Below are positions 63,776-64,000 of a stretch of DNA of 64,000 bases, piece after piece. The stretch is from Thermoplasmata archaeon (GTDB taxonomy: Archaea > Thermoplasmatota > Thermoplasmata > Lutacidiplasmatales > UBA184), in the NCBI GenBank assembly GCA_021828195.1, contig JAKASQ010000002.1, positions 155,920-219,919 of the forward strand, in the 5' to 3' direction. Position numbers and translations under genes: made by a program. The notes below the pieces were generated by a model, which was given only the letters and a program-made list of their open reading frames with translations, was not told the origin of the DNA and did not search any database. The stretch's first letter is position 1. Every line of letters begins with the position of its first letter.

Positions 63776-64000
63776 ATGACGCACGTTCGAAGCGAGTTGG
63801 CGGCCGCCATCCCCGGCATGATGCGGAACATCGACCAGATCCGCAACATCGGCATCGTCGCCCACATCCACCACGGCAAGACGACGCTCAGCGACAACCT
63901 GCTCGCGGCCGCCGGGATGATCTCCAACGAGCTCGCGGGAAAGCAGCTCTACCTCAACTTCGACGAGCAGGAGCAGGCCCGCCTGCTCACGATCAACAAC
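63776..64000 (+). CDS. fusA: Elongation factor 2, 3' end cut by window
   Basis: The first 75 residues of EF-2 are present. [20 protein letters not shown] is the P-loop, followed by [21 protein letters not shown] and [11 protein letters not shown] of switch I. Compared with the usual AHIDHGKTT the Asp is His, and ARGITI is ARLLTI. GGAGGA lies a few bases before the ATG at 63776. The gene is third in the S12-S7-EF-2 operon and continues beyond the window. Confidence 0.93.
   Translation, partial: MTHVRSELAAAIPGMMRNIDQIRNIGIVAHIHHGKTTLSDNLLAAAGMISNELAGKQLYLNFDEQEQARLLTINN

Overview
The window is a gene-dense, GC-rich chromosome segment of an archaeon. The evidence is an archaeal-type 23S rRNA gene, ribosomal protein S8e, SRP19, archaeal DnaG, the small subunit of DNA polymerase D, an XPD-type helicase, pyruvoyl-dependent arginine decarboxylase and elongation factor 2. 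The 23S gene stands alone, with no 16S, 5S or tRNA gene beside it. That is the arrangement known from Thermoplasma and relatives, so a GC-rich aerobic member of Thermoplasmatota is the best guess (inference, no search run). Genes that follow an intergenic gap often start about 25-30 bases after a TATA-like box with almost no leader, while genes inside operons overlap by 4 bases or carry a GGAGG-type ribosome binding site. I see no CRISPR array, insertion sequence, prophage or integrated plasmid; most of the window is housekeeping genes.

Layout. 1-1.3 kb: end of a Cas4-like nuclease gene and a GNAT acetyltransferase. 1.4-4.6 kb: 23S rRNA. 4.6-13.5 kb: a small unknown gene, a chagasin-like protease inhibitor, an RNase H-fold exonuclease, an orphan DNA methyltransferase, L-2-hydroxyglutarate oxidase, the three-gene proton-translocating transhydrogenase, a FUSC-type membrane protein and a PrsW-type membrane protease. 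13.5-19.9 kb: tRNA-Val, a LonB-like ATPase without protease domain, DnaG, a candidate structured RNA, an unknown gene, PolD small subunit and CutA. 19.8-23.9 kb: pgk, panE, two small coiled-coil genes, malate dehydrogenase and an orphan FixX-type ferredoxin. 23.9-28.4 kb: a tightly overlapped operon of XPD helicase, heptose kinase-like and phosphoheptose isomerase-like enzymes, and a CBS-ParB protein.

28.5-40.3 kb is the respiratory region: two membrane-anchored blue copper proteins, a cytochrome oxidase subunit II that appears split into two genes, a PhoU-like regulator, Tat translocase genes, a Rieske protein, a fused cytochrome b, oxidase subunit I, and heme A and heme O synthases. Together they describe a quinol-oxidising Rieske/cytochrome b complex feeding an A-type heme-copper oxidase. 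No cytochrome c gene is present here, so the cupredoxins are the obvious candidate carriers (inference). No oxidase subunit III is recognisable.

40.3-64 kb: tRNA-Pro, RlmE, a degenerate endonuclease IV-like protein, a hexulose-phosphate isomerase, arginine decarboxylase, SCP2 protein, RNase HII, S8e-SRP19-GPN GTPase, Mrp ATPase, ADP-forming acyl-CoA synthetase, MoaE and MoaD, a two-gene 2-oxoacid:ferredoxin oxidoreductase, DedA protein, dihydroorotase, PurM, an EamA transporter, family B DNA polymerase, family 4 uracil-DNA glycosylase, and the S12-S7-EF-2 operon, which runs off the end of the window. Long open frames antisense to these genes, and frames inside the 23S gene, are artefacts of high GC or of RNA and were left out.
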